From Thermoguttaceae bacterium (GTDB taxonomy: Bacteria; Planctomycetota; Planctomycetia; Pirellulales; Thermoguttaceae), in assembly GCA_017447745.1 (NCBI GenBank), contig JAFSMW010000057.1, positions 1 to 36,041 on the forward strand: DNA of 36,041 nt, in the 5' to 3' direction. The position numbers and the translations under genes are program-made. Positions 16,889 to 26,107 of the stretch are shown here, piece after piece. The notes below the pieces were generated by a model, which worked only from the letters and a program-made list of their open reading frames with translations, was not told where the DNA came from and ran no database searches. The stretch's first letter is position 1. Each line of letters starts with the position of its first letter.

Positions 16889-19632
16889 GATATTCCTTGT
16901 CCGCTTTTCGAGTTCTTATCCACATACCCCTGAGCCGCTTTGCTAATTTTGTCAAGCAGACGCGCTTCTAACTCGTTGTAGTTGGATCCGTCCTCGTTGA
17001 GCTTTTCGTCTTCGTCGAGTTCTTCATCTTCAAAGAACGGGGATTCTTCGTCGTATTCTTCCTCGCAGTCGTATTCTTCCTCGGCGCCGTCCGGTTCAAA
17101 GGGGACGTTTTGCGTTGAATACGATTCTACAGGCTGAACAATTGCCGTTGTGGACGACGCATACATATTCGGGGCGTCTGTAACCGGCGGACGTAACAGC
17201 GCGGTTAATCGAGCTGTCGCAGTCGGCGCCTGTTTTGCCGCCTGTTTCTGATGTTTGCGAATCTCCCATTCCTCCGGCGAGATCAGCACTTCTCGCGGCT
17301 TGCCGCCGTTGTGAGCGCTGAGAATGCCGTCGTTGGTCATCATCTCAATCAGACGCGCCGAGCGACCGTAACCGATACTCATACGGGTCTGAAGGAGGGA
17401 AATTGATCCGCGTCCTTCGTTGATAACAATCTCGACGGCAGCGTCGTAAAGCTCGTCTTTCGAGGACATATCCTCTCCGGGAGCGCCGCCGGGTGCGCTT
17501 TCTTGAGCGGCGTTTTCGGTGTACTGAACCAGATCCTGTTCAAACTCCTGATCCTCTTTCCCAACGTAACGAACCAGACGTTCGATCTCTTCGTCGTCGA
17601 GGAACGCGCCCTGACCGCGAATGAGCGATGCAGGCCCGTTGCGGACAAAGAGCATGTCGCCAGACCCCATCAGCTTTTCCGCGCCAATCATTTCCAAAAC
17701 GACGCGGCTGTCGATGTTGCTGGTAACCTTGAACGAAATTCGAGCCGGCAGGTTCGATTTAATCAAGCTGGTAACGACCTGTTTAATCGGCTTTTGCGTC
17801 GCCAGAATCAGGTGAATTCCGACAGCGCGACTCTTTTGCGCCAGGCGGATAATGTGCGATTCCACTTCCTTCGGACAGGTCATCATCATGTCCGCCATTT
17901 CGTCGGCGATGATAACGATAAACGGCATGTTTTCCGGAATCTTCTGACGCTCTTCTTCCGTCTGCGGCTTGATTCTCGCCAAACGCTCTTCCTGAGTCAG
18001 GTTGTTATACTGCGAAATGTGACGAACGCCCGCCTGCGCCAGCAGATTGTAACGTTCTTCCATCTTGTCAACAGCCCACGCCAACAGGGCTTCCGCCTTT
18101 TTCATGTCTGTTACAACGGGGTGCATCAGGTGCGGAATGCTCTTGTACTGCGACAGTTCAACCATCTTCGGGTCGATCATCAGCAAGCGAACCTGCGACG
18201 GCGACCGAGTCATGAGTATGGACGCGATAATCGAGTGCAAGCAGACGGATTTACCGGAACCCGTCTGACCGGCAATGAGCAGGTGCGGCAGCTTGGCGAG
18301 GTCAGCGTAAATCGGCGCGCCGGCAACGTCGCAGCCCAGATAAATCGGAATGTTCATGCCCGTTGTCTGCTCCATGGATTCCTCAAGGACTTCCCGGAAC
18401 CGGACGGACTTTTTATTCTTGTTGGGGATTTCAATTCCAATCGTGTTCTTGCCCGGCAAGGGCGCCACAATTCGCACGCCGCCGCCCGTCTTCATGGCGA
18501 TAGACAAATCGTCCGTCAAGCAGGAAATCTTGTTCAGACGGGTGCCGCGTTCCGGTTTGATTTCGTACATCGTCAAAATCGGACCGGTCTGATGGTCAAC
18601 CACCTGAACGTTAACGCCGTAGTCCGCCATGGTCGTTTGCAGTAACGACGACGTATTTTGAATTTCTTCCTCGTACGCTTCCTGATTGAACACAACCGGC
18701 GGCTTGAGCAAATCAATCGGCGGGAGCTGATACGGCGCTTTGACTACTTCCGGCGAACCAACCAGAGCTTCAACCAGTTCCTCGTCTATTTCGTCTGACG
18801 ATACAAGCGAAAGCTGCCTGTCGGGTTCCGGAAGCTGAATTTCCGACGGAGGCGTTTTCGATTTCGGCAGAAATCGATTCCAGAACCAGCCCTTGTTGTC
18901 GCCCTTATCCATGTTGGCAGAAACCGGCTGCGGCTGGGAGGCGCGTTGCGGGTTGCGAGTTGCGACTTGCACGGGGGGAGCGGGCATTTCGCGTGTAATC
19001 TCGGGTTCTGTTATACACGCGTCAGCGCTGTCTGCCTGCGGCGCCACGCTGACGGTTTCCCGCCCGTCTGCAATCCAAAGACGATACATCTTCTGCGCCG
19101 GATACAAAATCAACAAATTGAATGTCGAATACATCAGGTTTTCAGCGCACATAATTCCGCCGAACAGAACCAGACTCACGCCGACAATTAACGTACCGGC
19201 AAAAGACAGCTGATTGTAAAGAAACTGTTTTGCCTGATAGCCAACTAGCCCGCCAGGGCCGTACGGCAACGAAGAAAACGTCGAATCATTGAACAGCAGA
19301 GCCAAACAGATCAACGTCCCGATAAGCCCCATCCACCAACCGAACGAGCGTATAATGTGATGGTCAATCGCCTGACGGGAAATTGTCAGCCAGGCGTAAG
19401 CAACCAAAGACGCCAAAAGGATATAGGCGCCCCAACCCACAAAATAAAACAGATGTTCTGAAATCCAGGCGCCGAAGTATCCGCAGGGATTGCTGATATT
19501 ATCCAGACTCTGAGCGGGATAATAGTTTCCCATCAGGGAGTCCGACGGAGAGTACCCCGCCAGAGACAACCCCAACAGAATCGCAACGGTTATGAGTAAA
19601 ATACTGCACAATGCGCAATAAGTCTTATTCAT
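16879..19632 (-). CDS. ftsK: DNA translocase FtsK/SpoIIIE
   Basis: FtsK pumps chromosomal DNA at the division septum. The 917-residue protein has about four N-terminal membrane helices (roughly 9-27, 63-83, 99-114, 144-161), a linker rich in Pro and acidic residues to about 300, and the RecA-like motor with Walker A AGQTGSGKS (454-462) and Walker B FIVIIADEMADMMM (571-584). The winged-helix gamma domain spans about 724-786. I chose the ATG at 19632 because GAGGAG precedes it and the first helix begins there. An unusual tail of about 130 residues follows gamma, very rich in Glu and Asp (850-882). The stop codon lies in a heptamer array. Confidence 0.95.
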   Translation of the reverse strand: MNKTYCALCSILLITVAILLGLSLAGYSPSDSLMGNYYPAQSLDNISNPCGYFGAWISEHLFYFVGWGAYILLASLVAYAWLTISRQAIDHHIIRSFGWWMGLIGTLICLALLFNDSTFSSLPYGPGGLVGYQAKQFLYNQLSFAGTLIVGVSLVLFGGIMCAENLMYSTFNLLILYPAQKMYRLWIADGRETVSVAPQADSADACITEPEITREMPAPPVQVATRNPQRASQPQPVSANMDKGDNKGWFWNRFLPKSKTPPSEIQLPEPDRQLSLVSSDEIDEELVEALVGSPEVVKAPYQLPPIDLLKPPVVFNQEAYEEEIQNTSSLLQTTMADYGVNVQVVDHQTGPILTMYEIKPERGTRLNKISCLTDDLSIAMKTGGGVRIVAPLPGKNTIGIEIPNKNKKSVRFREVLEESMEQTTGMNIPIYLGCDVAGAPIYADLAKLPHLLIAGQTGSGKSVCLHSIIASILMTRSPSQVRLLMIDPKMVELSQYKSIPHLMHPVVTDMKKAEALLAWAVDKMEERYNLLAQAGVRHISQYNNLTQEERLARIKPQTEEERQKIPENMPFIVIIADEMADMMMTCPKEVESHIIRLAQKSRAVGIHLILATQKPIKQVVTSLIKSNLPARISFKVTSNIDSRVVLEMIGAEKLMGSGDMLFVRNGPASLIRGQGAFLDDEEIERLVRYVGKEDQEFEQDLVQYTENAAQESAPGGAPGEDMSSKDELYDAAVEIVINEGRGSISLLQTRMSIGYGRSARLIEMMTNDGILSAHNGGKPREVLISPEEWEIRKHQKQAAKQAPTATARLTALLRPPVTDAPNMYASSTTAIVQPVESYSTQNVPFEPDGAEEEYDCEEEYDEESPFFEDEELDEDEKLNEDGSNYNELEARLLDKISKAAQGYVDKNSKSGQGISRS

Positions 19633-19843
19633 GATTATATTACTCCTCTTATGTAGTATATGATTATAGGTCAAGAAATAAAAATTAAAGTCAGAATTAT
19701 AGAAAAAATCCCGAAAAAACAAATCTTCGTCGATATAACCGTTACAATCGATACAGATTGTACAATCCGAGCGTTAAACTGCCAGGATTGTCTTTAGCAG
19801 AGTTTAAATTCAGACTGATCTTGCAACGCCCTCGGGGAACTGT

Positions 19844-21418
19844 TTACTCAACCCCGGCTTCAGCGTCTTCCGGCTGAACGATTGATCGGATGTACTCGAC
19901 GTATTCTTTATCCAGCTGACTGTACGGCGTCCCGGTGATTTTCTCCAGCGTCGTCGGCGTATCCAGACCGGAATAGATAGCGGACAGGTAGTCAACGAAA
20001 CATTCGCGATATTTCCCGTGATCGTAAAAGAGCAAAAACCAGGTCAGCCCCGCCGACTGAGAATAGAACGTCGCAACCCGGGCGTCCGATTGAAATTCTT
20101 TCATGCTCATCGCGGTAAACTGATCAAAGGGAATGTAAAAACGGCTTTTGAGGACTCGGAATCGGGCGGCAAAGATGCGTTCGTCGTTCAGGTCGCCCAA
20201 TTCGTGACGTCCCGGCTTGTCGGTCAGCGATTCCATAAACGTCGCGATGCCTTCGATCGCCCAGAAGTTGCAGTTCTTCCCCGGCGATAGCACGTTTTTA
20301 TACGCGCCAGGGCTTTTCTGCCGCGGGCGGGACTCGGCAAAAAGCTGATGAGTCGTCTCATGCAAAACGGTGCGTTCGTCGTAATCCTGACCGGCGAAGA
20401 AGAACGACGCGCCCAGCGTCCCCGGCGCCATGCGAGCGTCGGAATAATAAACGCCCAGCGTGCCGGCAACCAGCGACGACCTCATGATTCGAGAAACCTT
20501 CTCGACGTACTGCGCCTTGTCCCGGTAGAAAAAGACCTGATGCTGAACGTTCATAAACTCCGGGTTCTGCCCGGCGTAAAAGCGCTTGAGCTGCGCGTCG
20601 GTAGCGAAAAAGCGGAGGAAAAGCTGATTCCAGATCACCGCCAGATTTTCCAGCTTCCGGCTCAGCTCGACGCCCTGTTCTAACGACGGGTACGAATAGA
20701 TTTTGTAATGCGGCGTTACAATAATCCACGGGTCGTTTTTGTCACGGTGCAGCCGGGCTTCGTCCGCTGCCGACATCCATCTGCCCTGATAGTATCGTTC
20801 CCCGTTTTCGTAACGTTCCACCTGAGTCTGAAGAATCCAGCCGAAGACGGGATGGTCAACCTTCCCCGCCTTGTTCATTCGCATTTCGTACTGGGTCGCC
20901 CAGCGGTTCTCATACGGGACGTTGCCAATCAGCTTGCGAATAAACTCGTTTTGCGGATTCTCCCGCAGAGCCAGCATATAGAGTTCAAAAGCGTACGTCG
21001 CGTACTTGGACGCTGCGCATTTCTTCGCCAGAGAACAAAGCTGGTCTGAATACTCCGTTCTCAGTTCGATAAACTGCGATCGCCATTTCTGGACGTTTTT
21101 ACTTTTCAGCGAATCTTCCTCGCCCGGCTCGATTTTAATCGGCAGCAAGGCGTCCCAGCCGTACGCAGTCGTAATTTCGTACAAGCAGATTCTGTCATCC
21201 GGGAAATCCGTACTCCATTCCCGGGTTATCTTTTCCTGCTCCGGCAAACCGTTTTCAGCGCACCAGTCCGCCAGCGCGTCCAGCTTTGCCTTAAACTGCT
21301 GACAATAATAAGCCGCCTTCTGCTGCGGGAACTTAAACGACGGCTCCTGCTGAGCAAAACAAAGCGTCTGACTGACAATCAAAAACAGCGTCGAAAATAA
21401 TATTGTAAATCGTTTCAT
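19844..21418 (-). CDS. Secreted DUF1570-like putative metalloprotease
   Basis: The 524-residue product begins with a signal peptide (KRFTILFSTLFLIVSQTLCFA, cleavage probably after Ala22). It carries a zinc-peptidase motif HETTH (353-357) and, about 40 residues on, WAIEGIATFMESL, where Glu of EG is the likely third zinc ligand (gluzincin pattern). This matches the DUF1570 proteins abundant in planctomycetes. It should act outside the cytoplasm; its substrate is unknown. The start at 21418 is chosen for the signal peptide. The 211-bp gap to ftsK (19633-19843) shows no gene. Confidence 0.8.
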   Translation of the reverse strand: MKRFTILFSTLFLIVSQTLCFAQQEPSFKFPQQKAAYYCQQFKAKLDALADWCAENGLPEQEKITREWSTDFPDDRICLYEITTAYGWDALLPIKIEPGEEDSLKSKNVQKWRSQFIELRTEYSDQLCSLAKKCAASKYATYAFELYMLALRENPQNEFIRKLIGNVPYENRWATQYEMRMNKAGKVDHPVFGWILQTQVERYENGERYYQGRWMSAADEARLHRDKNDPWIIVTPHYKIYSYPSLEQGVELSRKLENLAVIWNQLFLRFFATDAQLKRFYAGQNPEFMNVQHQVFFYRDKAQYVEKVSRIMRSSLVAGTLGVYYSDARMAPGTLGASFFFAGQDYDERTVLHETTHQLFAESRPRQKSPGAYKNVLSPGKNCNFWAIEGIATFMESLTDKPGRHELGDLNDERIFAARFRVLKSRFYIPFDQFTAMSMKEFQSDARVATFYSQSAGLTWFLLFYDHGKYRECFVDYLSAIYSGLDTPTTLEKITGTPYSQLDKEYVEYIRSIVQPEDAEAGVE

Positions 21419-21519
21419 AAATGTTCTTTGAAAACAACGGAAGCGCCAACCCCCATTTAAGGAGAAAGGCGCCAAACCGCTCGACAACAGAAATTTCTAT
21501 TGAAGTAAGACGGATAATT

Positions 21520-22449
21520 TTACTGAACCTGTTTTGCCTGAGCAAGAAACTCCGATTCCGTCGCGCAGTTGAAAACGAGGTCAAGAATATCGTTCAGACG
21601 GTCTTCGTCTGTGATTGGCTCAAGCGTCTGCTGAACTTCGGAAACGTCCGCCTCGGGAAATCGTCGGGTAAAACGTCGAACAATCGCGTTTTTAAGACCT
21701 ACAAGAATGCCGTTAGCCATTCCCTCTTCTTGGGCGTAACTCAGTTCTGCGCGACGATCTCGTTCAGCTTTTTCCTGAATCAGAGCCAATTCGCGAAGTT
21801 TAGGATCCTGACAGAGTTCACGATATTTTTTGACTGCCAAAGCCAAACCTGGATCTTCAAGCAATTCGCTCATATCTACCTCCGATTTTTCGTGACCGTT
21901 ATTAAAAAAATCAATCCAACTGTAAAGTTTTGAATTTACCTTGTCTGCCGCCGGAAGCTGTTCTTTAATCAATTCGATGGTATGAATTTGCAGCTGATTG
22001 GAGAATACAATTTTCGGATTCTTTTCCGACGAAAGAGTAAACACATTGTGCATTCCCGGCAATTCAGGAAACATGGCAAAACGGGCAACGACTATCGAAA
22101 CCACCGGATTGAGCAGAGAATAGTCGTCGCCTTCCGCCAGCTGTTCGCTGTAAAGTTTACTTCCGTAATATAATATACGATTGTTAAACCCCTTTTTGTT
22201 CGTCGTTTGCATCTCAACGTTGAAATATCGACCGTCAACATCCTGCGCCTTAACGTCCAACACGCTAACCTTTCCCGACAAAAACGGGGTCAAAGAGAAC
22301 GGATTGAGTATCAACACGGATTTGGTCAGAGGACGCCCGACGTCTTCCAGCGCCGCGTTGATAAACGATTTCGCCGCCTCTTCCGAACCGGGACTGGACA
22401 TCAAAAAGCTGAAAACCAGATTGTTCGTTAGTTTTGGTTTTTCTATCAT
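21520..22449 (-). CDS. Rpn-family PD-(D/E)XK nuclease / putative transposase
   Basis: The 309-residue protein matches the Rpn/YhgA-like group (PDDEXK_2), DNA endonucleases reported to promote RecA-independent recombination. The nuclease core is visible: Asp65 in VSVLDVKAQD, then Glu79 and Gln81 in YFNVEMQ, with KLYSEQL and LLNPVVSIVV downstream. The C-terminal third is helical, with the usual IQEKAERDRRAELSYAQEEGMANGI stretch before a degenerate tail. AAGGAA precedes the ATG, and a good promoter lies upstream. Such genes are often multicopy and exchanged between gut bacteria; I see no terminal inverted repeats. Confidence 0.85.
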   Translation of the reverse strand: MIEKPKLTNNLVFSFLMSSPGSEEAAKSFINAALEDVGRPLTKSVLILNPFSLTPFLSGKVSVLDVKAQDVDGRYFNVEMQTTNKKGFNNRILYYGSKLYSEQLAEGDDYSLLNPVVSIVVARFAMFPELPGMHNVFTLSSEKNPKIVFSNQLQIHTIELIKEQLPAADKVNSKLYSWIDFFNNGHEKSEVDMSELLEDPGLALAVKKYRELCQDPKLRELALIQEKAERDRRAELSYAQEEGMANGILVGLKNAIVRRFTRRFPEADVSEVQQTLEPITDEDRLNDILDLVFNCATESEFLAQAKQVQ

Positions 22450-22540
22450 GAATCAATTCCTTCTTCGCAATCGACTTAAGGGGTTAAAAACAAACGGCTT
22501 GGAGCCAGAAATGCATGACATTCCAATTCACTAACATTCT

Positions 22541-22569
22541 ATTTTAACAAAAATACTGGTCGTTGTCAA
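22541..22569 (-). promoter_or_regulatory. Promoter of the Rpn-family gene
   Basis: On the minus strand TTGACA (22569-22564), a 17-bp spacer and TAAAAT (22546-22541) lie about 90 bp upstream of the ATG. The promoter is divergent from the one at 22608-22635. Confidence 0.65.
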
Positions 22570-22607
22570 CAATGCCGGGCAAATATTTTTTGCCTGACCC
22601 CGTATTC

Positions 22608-22635
22608 TTGACATTGGAGCAAGAATGATTATAAT
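22608..22635 (+). promoter_or_regulatory. Promoter of the HD nuclease gene
   Basis: Consensus boxes TTGACA (22608-22613) and TATAAT (22630-22635) are 16 bp apart, about 38 bp upstream of the ATG at 22674. AGGAGA is the ribosome site. Confidence 0.75.
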
Positions 22636-22673
22636 TATCGACATACTCAAACCAATCAAACAGGAGACATTAC

Positions 22674-23684
22674 ATGACTATCGTTCCCTTTTGCGAGCTG
22701 ACGGAAGGACAGGAAGCCGACTTTTTCGCTGTCTTCGTAAAAAAAGAAGCTAAAACCACCAGTCAGGGAAAACCGTTTTATTCCATTACGATTCGAGACG
22801 CCGATCGGACGGTTTCGTTTCCCGTCTGGAACGACTCGCCCTTTACTCCACTGGTTGAAAAACTCGAAGACGGCTCGTTTATTAAAGTTCGCGGCGTCTA
22901 TCAAGTCAACGCCAAATACGGAGCGCAAGTCAACCTGATTCAAATGCGCCTCGTTGAAGACAGAGACCGTCAAAACGGGTTTGACGAAAAAATGTTCGTC
23001 GCTAAAAGCCAGTTTGACCCGGAAGAGACGTACGCGGACATCCTCGCCATGCTTAAACAGACCATCGGCGAAAGCGACCCGCTATACACGCTGTGCGAAA
23101 CGATATTCACCGAAAACAAAGAGAAGCTGCTGTCCCTGTCGGCGGCGTCGCATAACCATCACGCTTTTGTCGGCGGCTGGCTGGAACACACCAGAAACGT
23201 CCTGTATAACGCCGTCATGCTGGCGAAACGTTACACAGAGATTTACCCTGAACTTTCGCCGTCTCTGGACGTTGGCCTTGTCGCCGCCGGCGCCGCTCTG
23301 CACGACATCGGCAAGCTGGAAGAAATCGCCTTTGCCGGCGTCGGATTTGAGTACACAGTCGAGGGAAACCTTATCGGACACATGCTCCAAGGGCGTGACA
23401 TCGTCCGCGACGCGTGTATAAAGCTCGGCTTTTCCGGACAGCGATACACTCTGCTGGAACACGTTATCATTGCCCATCAGCGCCTGCCGGAATGGGGCGC
23501 GCCCAAACCGCCCATGATTCCAGAAGCCCTGCTCGTCCACTACGCCGACGACGTCGACGCCAAATTCGCCATCATGTACAATCTGGAAAAAGAGATCGCC
23601 CCGGGTAAATTCTCGCCATCTAAAAACACGATGGGGTACAAAGTTTTCCGTCCGGAAGAGGAGGAAATGGGGAATAGGGAGTAG
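22674..23684 (+). CDS. OB-fold/HD-domain 3'-5' exoribonuclease (YhaM-like)
   Basis: Residues 8-95 form an OB-fold nucleic-acid-binding domain (YSITIRDADRTVSFPVWNDS). Residues about 155-310 form an HD phosphohydrolase domain with metal-binding His172 (WLEHT) and His210-Asp211 (LHDIGKL). This two-domain order matches YhaM of Bacillus, a 3'-5' exonuclease that trims RNA and single-stranded DNA, and the 336-residue length fits (YhaM has about 314). The last residues (MGNRE) and the TAG stop are two units of heptamer repeat, so the natural C-terminus may have been replaced. A strong promoter and AGGAGA precede it; it is divergent from the Rpn gene. Confidence 0.87.
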   Translation: MTIVPFCELTEGQEADFFAVFVKKEAKTTSQGKPFYSITIRDADRTVSFPVWNDSPFTPLVEKLEDGSFIKVRGVYQVNAKYGAQVNLIQMRLVEDRDRQNGFDEKMFVAKSQFDPEETYADILAMLKQTIGESDPLYTLCETIFTENKEKLLSLSAASHNHHAFVGGWLEHTRNVLYNAVMLAKRYTEIYPELSPSLDVGLVAAGAALHDIGKLEEIAFAGVGFEYTVEGNLIGHMLQGRDIVRDACIKLGFSGQRYTLLEHVIIAHQRLPEWGAPKPPMIPEALLVHYADDVDAKFAIMYNLEKEIAPGKFSPSKNTMGYKVFRPEEEEMGNRE

Positions 23685-23756
23685 AAAAAATTCTCCCCCT
23701 AACCCAACTTTTTTGGAAAATTTTCGTTTTTTTTGACCCAAAACAGATTTTGACCC

Positions 23757-23784
23757 TTGACAAGTCAAATTTTTGGTGTATACT
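23757..23784 (+). promoter_or_regulatory. Promoter of the type I R-M operon
   Basis: TTGACA (23757-23762), a 16-bp spacer and TATACT (23779-23784) lie 150 bp upstream of the first operon start. The 5' leader therefore includes both copies of the 22-bp repeat described separately. Confidence 0.65.
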
Positions 23785-23833
23785 ACAGCTATCAAAATCA
23801 ACGCGGGAAGTGTTTTTATTGTTTCGAGCCGAC

Positions 23834-23940
23834 TGTTATTTAATACCCATAACAATATTAGACTTTCCGCGACGATTCAAAAAAGGATTTGGCAAAGTTT
23901 TTTTCATTTAACCCTAGTTGTTATTTATTACCCATGACAA
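23834..23940 (+). repeat. 22-bp direct repeat pair in the operon leader
   Basis: TGTTATTTAATACCCATAAC at 23834 (continuing AA) recurs at 23919-23940 with two changes, 85 bp apart. The second copy covers the proposed ATG of the half-size hsdS gene (23934); in the first copy the equivalent triplet is ATA. The pair could be a regulator's binding site or a small leader duplication. Confidence 0.6.
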
Positions 23941-24518
23941 ATTTACAAACTACCGTACCATTGATTGAAGTGGCTGATATTTCTGTCGGACTGATGACTG
24001 CCAGAACAATTACTAAAGAGCCAACTCCATACGTGTACAAAACCTTGAACTTGCGCTCGGTTGCTCAACAAGGCGCTATCGACCTCAACCTAGTGGAGGA
24101 CGCCTTTTATCAAAATCAGGTTCCGGAAACTTATTTCACTCGGCAAGGCGACATTATCGTTCGCAACGCCAAGCCGTACACGGCAATTGCAATTACCAGC
24201 GAAACAGAAGGATTGGTTATCCCGTTCTTCTTTATTATAATTCGGGTTCTTGATCCAAACCGGCTTGACCCGGAATACCTCGCCTGGCATATCAACACCC
24301 CTAAAGTTCAGCAGGCGCTTTACAGAGAGTCTACCGGATACCTGCTCGCGCCCATTGGCGTCCAGCAGTTTAAGAGGCTGCGCGTTCCGCTGCCGCCTAT
24401 TTCAAAGCAACGGAATCTTACTGAATTCAACGCTCTGGCGAAAAAGGAAGTTGATCTGCTCAGGCAACTTGCAGACGCCAGGGAAATGCTATACAATAAT
24501 TTAATGAAACGATTTTAA
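23934..24518 (+). CDS. Half-size HsdS-like specificity protein
   Basis: This 194-residue protein has one target-recognition domain (about 10-155, with IIVRNAKPYTAIAI and the closing stretch LAPIGVQQFKRLRVPLPPISKQ) and one helical spacer (LTEFNALAKKEVDLLRQLADAREMLYNNLM). Full HsdS subunits have two of each. Single-domain S proteins can dimerise to recognise a palindromic site, or may modify specificity; which applies here is open. The start at 23934 is tentative: no Shine-Dalgarno is seen, and a TTG at 23889 is in frame. It is the first gene of the operon, 23 bp before hsdM. Confidence 0.75.
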   Translation: MTNLQTTVPLIEVADISVGLMTARTITKEPTPYVYKTLNLRSVAQQGAIDLNLVEDAFYQNQVPETYFTRQGDIIVRNAKPYTAIAITSETEGLVIPFFFIIIRVLDPNRLDPEYLAWHINTPKVQQALYRESTGYLLAPIGVQQFKRLRVPLPPISKQRNLTEFNALAKKEVDLLRQLADAREMLYNNLMKRF

Positions 24519-24541
24519 CACCCACTCAAGGAGAACTGAAC

Positions 24542-26074
24542 ATGACTACTAAAGATGACATTGAAAACGTATTATGGAGAGCGTGCGACACGTTCCGCGG
24601 AAAGATTGATTCCTCGCGATACAAAGATTTTATTTTGAGTATGCTGTTTGTGAAATATCTCAGCGATTGCATTTTTGAAATCTACGAACGACTCAATCAA
24701 AAATATAAAGGCAATCAGGATAGAATCAATCGGGCAATGAAACTCGAACGCTTCCAGCTTGACGAGAATTCCAGTTTTGAATACCTGTTTCAACATCGTT
24801 CCGATTCTGACATTGGTCAGAAAATCAACGTCGCTTTAAGCGAGATCGAAGAATCAAACAGTTCCAAACTGCGCGGCGTCTTTCGCGCTATTGACTTCAA
24901 TTCAGAACTTGACTTCGGCGAAGTGCGACAGAAAAACGCAATTCTGAAAAACCTGCTCGAAGATTTCCACACTCTGGATTTGCGTCCCAGCAAGCTCGGA
25001 GAAGGCGACATTATCGGCGACAGCTACGAATACATGATTTCCCAATTCGCTTCCGACGCCGGCAAAAAAGGCGGAGAATTCTTTACTCCCAGCCAAGTTT
25101 CCACGTTGATTGCTCAACTGGTTGCCCCCCAGGAAAACGACCGTATTTACGACCCAACCTGCGGCAGCGGCGGGCTTCTGCTCAAAGCGGCAAAGCAGAT
25201 TCCAAGCGGGAGATTTGCCATTTATGGACAGGAAGTTAACTTCCAAACATGGTCGCTGTGCAAAATGAACATGTTCCTTCACGGCATCGACGACGCCACT
25301 ATTTGGACAGGCGACACGCTTTCCAACCCACAAAACGTCGAAGAAGACAAGTTGATGAAATTCCAGGTCGTCATTGCCAATCCGCCCTTTAGTTTGGATA
25401 AATGGGATTCCGGTTTTTTGGCAGACGCTCAAAATCTCGGGAAAAACAAGACCTCAAAAATGGATCCGGGGTTTGACCCGTACGGTCGTTTTGAATGGGG
25501 CGTTCCTCCGACGTCTAAAGGCGACTACGCTTTTGTACTTCACATGCTCAACTCTCTCGACGCAGAAAACGGACGCATGGGAATCGTACTGCCGCACGGC
25601 GTTCTGTTCCGCGGCTCGTCTGAAGGCAAAATTCGCCAAAAGATTATTGAATACAATTTGCTCGACGCGGTTATTGGACTGCCTGCCAACCTGTTTTACG
25701 GAACCGGCATCCCCGCCTGCATTCTTATTTTCAAAAAGAATCGAACCAGCCGCGACGTTTTGTTTATTGACGCTTCCGGCGACGGCTACTACGAAAAGGG
25801 CAAAAATCAGAACTTCCTCCGCGACGAAGACGTTGACAGAATCGTCAAGACGTACACAGCCAGAAAGAACGTGGACAAATTCGCTTATGTCGCTTCCCTG
25901 GACGAAATTCGTGACAACGAATTCAATTTGAATATTCCTCGATACGTCAACACGTTCGAAGAAGAGCCGTTAGTTGACATCGATCAGGTCAAAAAGAACA
26001 TCGAAAAAATCGAATCGGAACTGTCAGAGGTTCAGAAAAAAATGAAATCGTCCCTGGACAAACTGGGGCTGTAA
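24542..26074 (+). CDS. hsdM: Type I restriction-modification methyltransferase HsdM
   Basis: HsdM methylates adenine at N6 within the site chosen by HsdS. The N-terminal helical domain opens with ENVLWRACDTFRGKIDSSRYKDFILSMLFVKYLSD, typical of the family. SAM-binding motif I is DPTCGSGG (about residue 203) and catalytic motif IV is NPPF (about 280). The 510-residue length is standard. AAGGAGAA precedes the ATG. The C-terminal coiled-coil (IDQVKKNIEKIESELSEVQKK) ends just before a 448-bp block of repeats that separates it from hsdS. Confidence 0.96.
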   Translation: MTTKDDIENVLWRACDTFRGKIDSSRYKDFILSMLFVKYLSDCIFEIYERLNQKYKGNQDRINRAMKLERFQLDENSSFEYLFQHRSDSDIGQKINVALSEIEESNSSKLRGVFRAIDFNSELDFGEVRQKNAILKNLLEDFHTLDLRPSKLGEGDIIGDSYEYMISQFASDAGKKGGEFFTPSQVSTLIAQLVAPQENDRIYDPTCGSGGLLLKAAKQIPSGRFAIYGQEVNFQTWSLCKMNMFLHGIDDATIWTGDTLSNPQNVEEDKLMKFQVVIANPPFSLDKWDSGFLADAQNLGKNKTSKMDPGFDPYGRFEWGVPPTSKGDYAFVLHMLNSLDAENGRMGIVLPHGVLFRGSSEGKIRQKIIEYNLLDAVIGLPANLFYGTGIPACILIFKKNRTSRDVLFIDASGDGYYEKGKNQNFLRDEDVDRIVKTYTARKNVDKFAYVASLDEIRDNEFNLNIPRYVNTFEEEPLVDIDQVKKNIEKIESELSEVQKKMKSSLDKLGL

Positions 26075-26107
26075 CATAAAAAATCGACCTGCTCAGGAAC
26101 TCGGATC

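Noticed and set aside
17503-18645. 380-codon plus-strand open frame opposite ftsK
   Set aside because: Its product is Arg/Asn/His-rich with no motif, and the minus strand encodes the complete FtsK motor there.
21520-22449. Complete insertion sequence around the Rpn-family gene
   Set aside because: No terminal inverted repeats or target duplications seen, and the gene has its own promoter and ribosome site.
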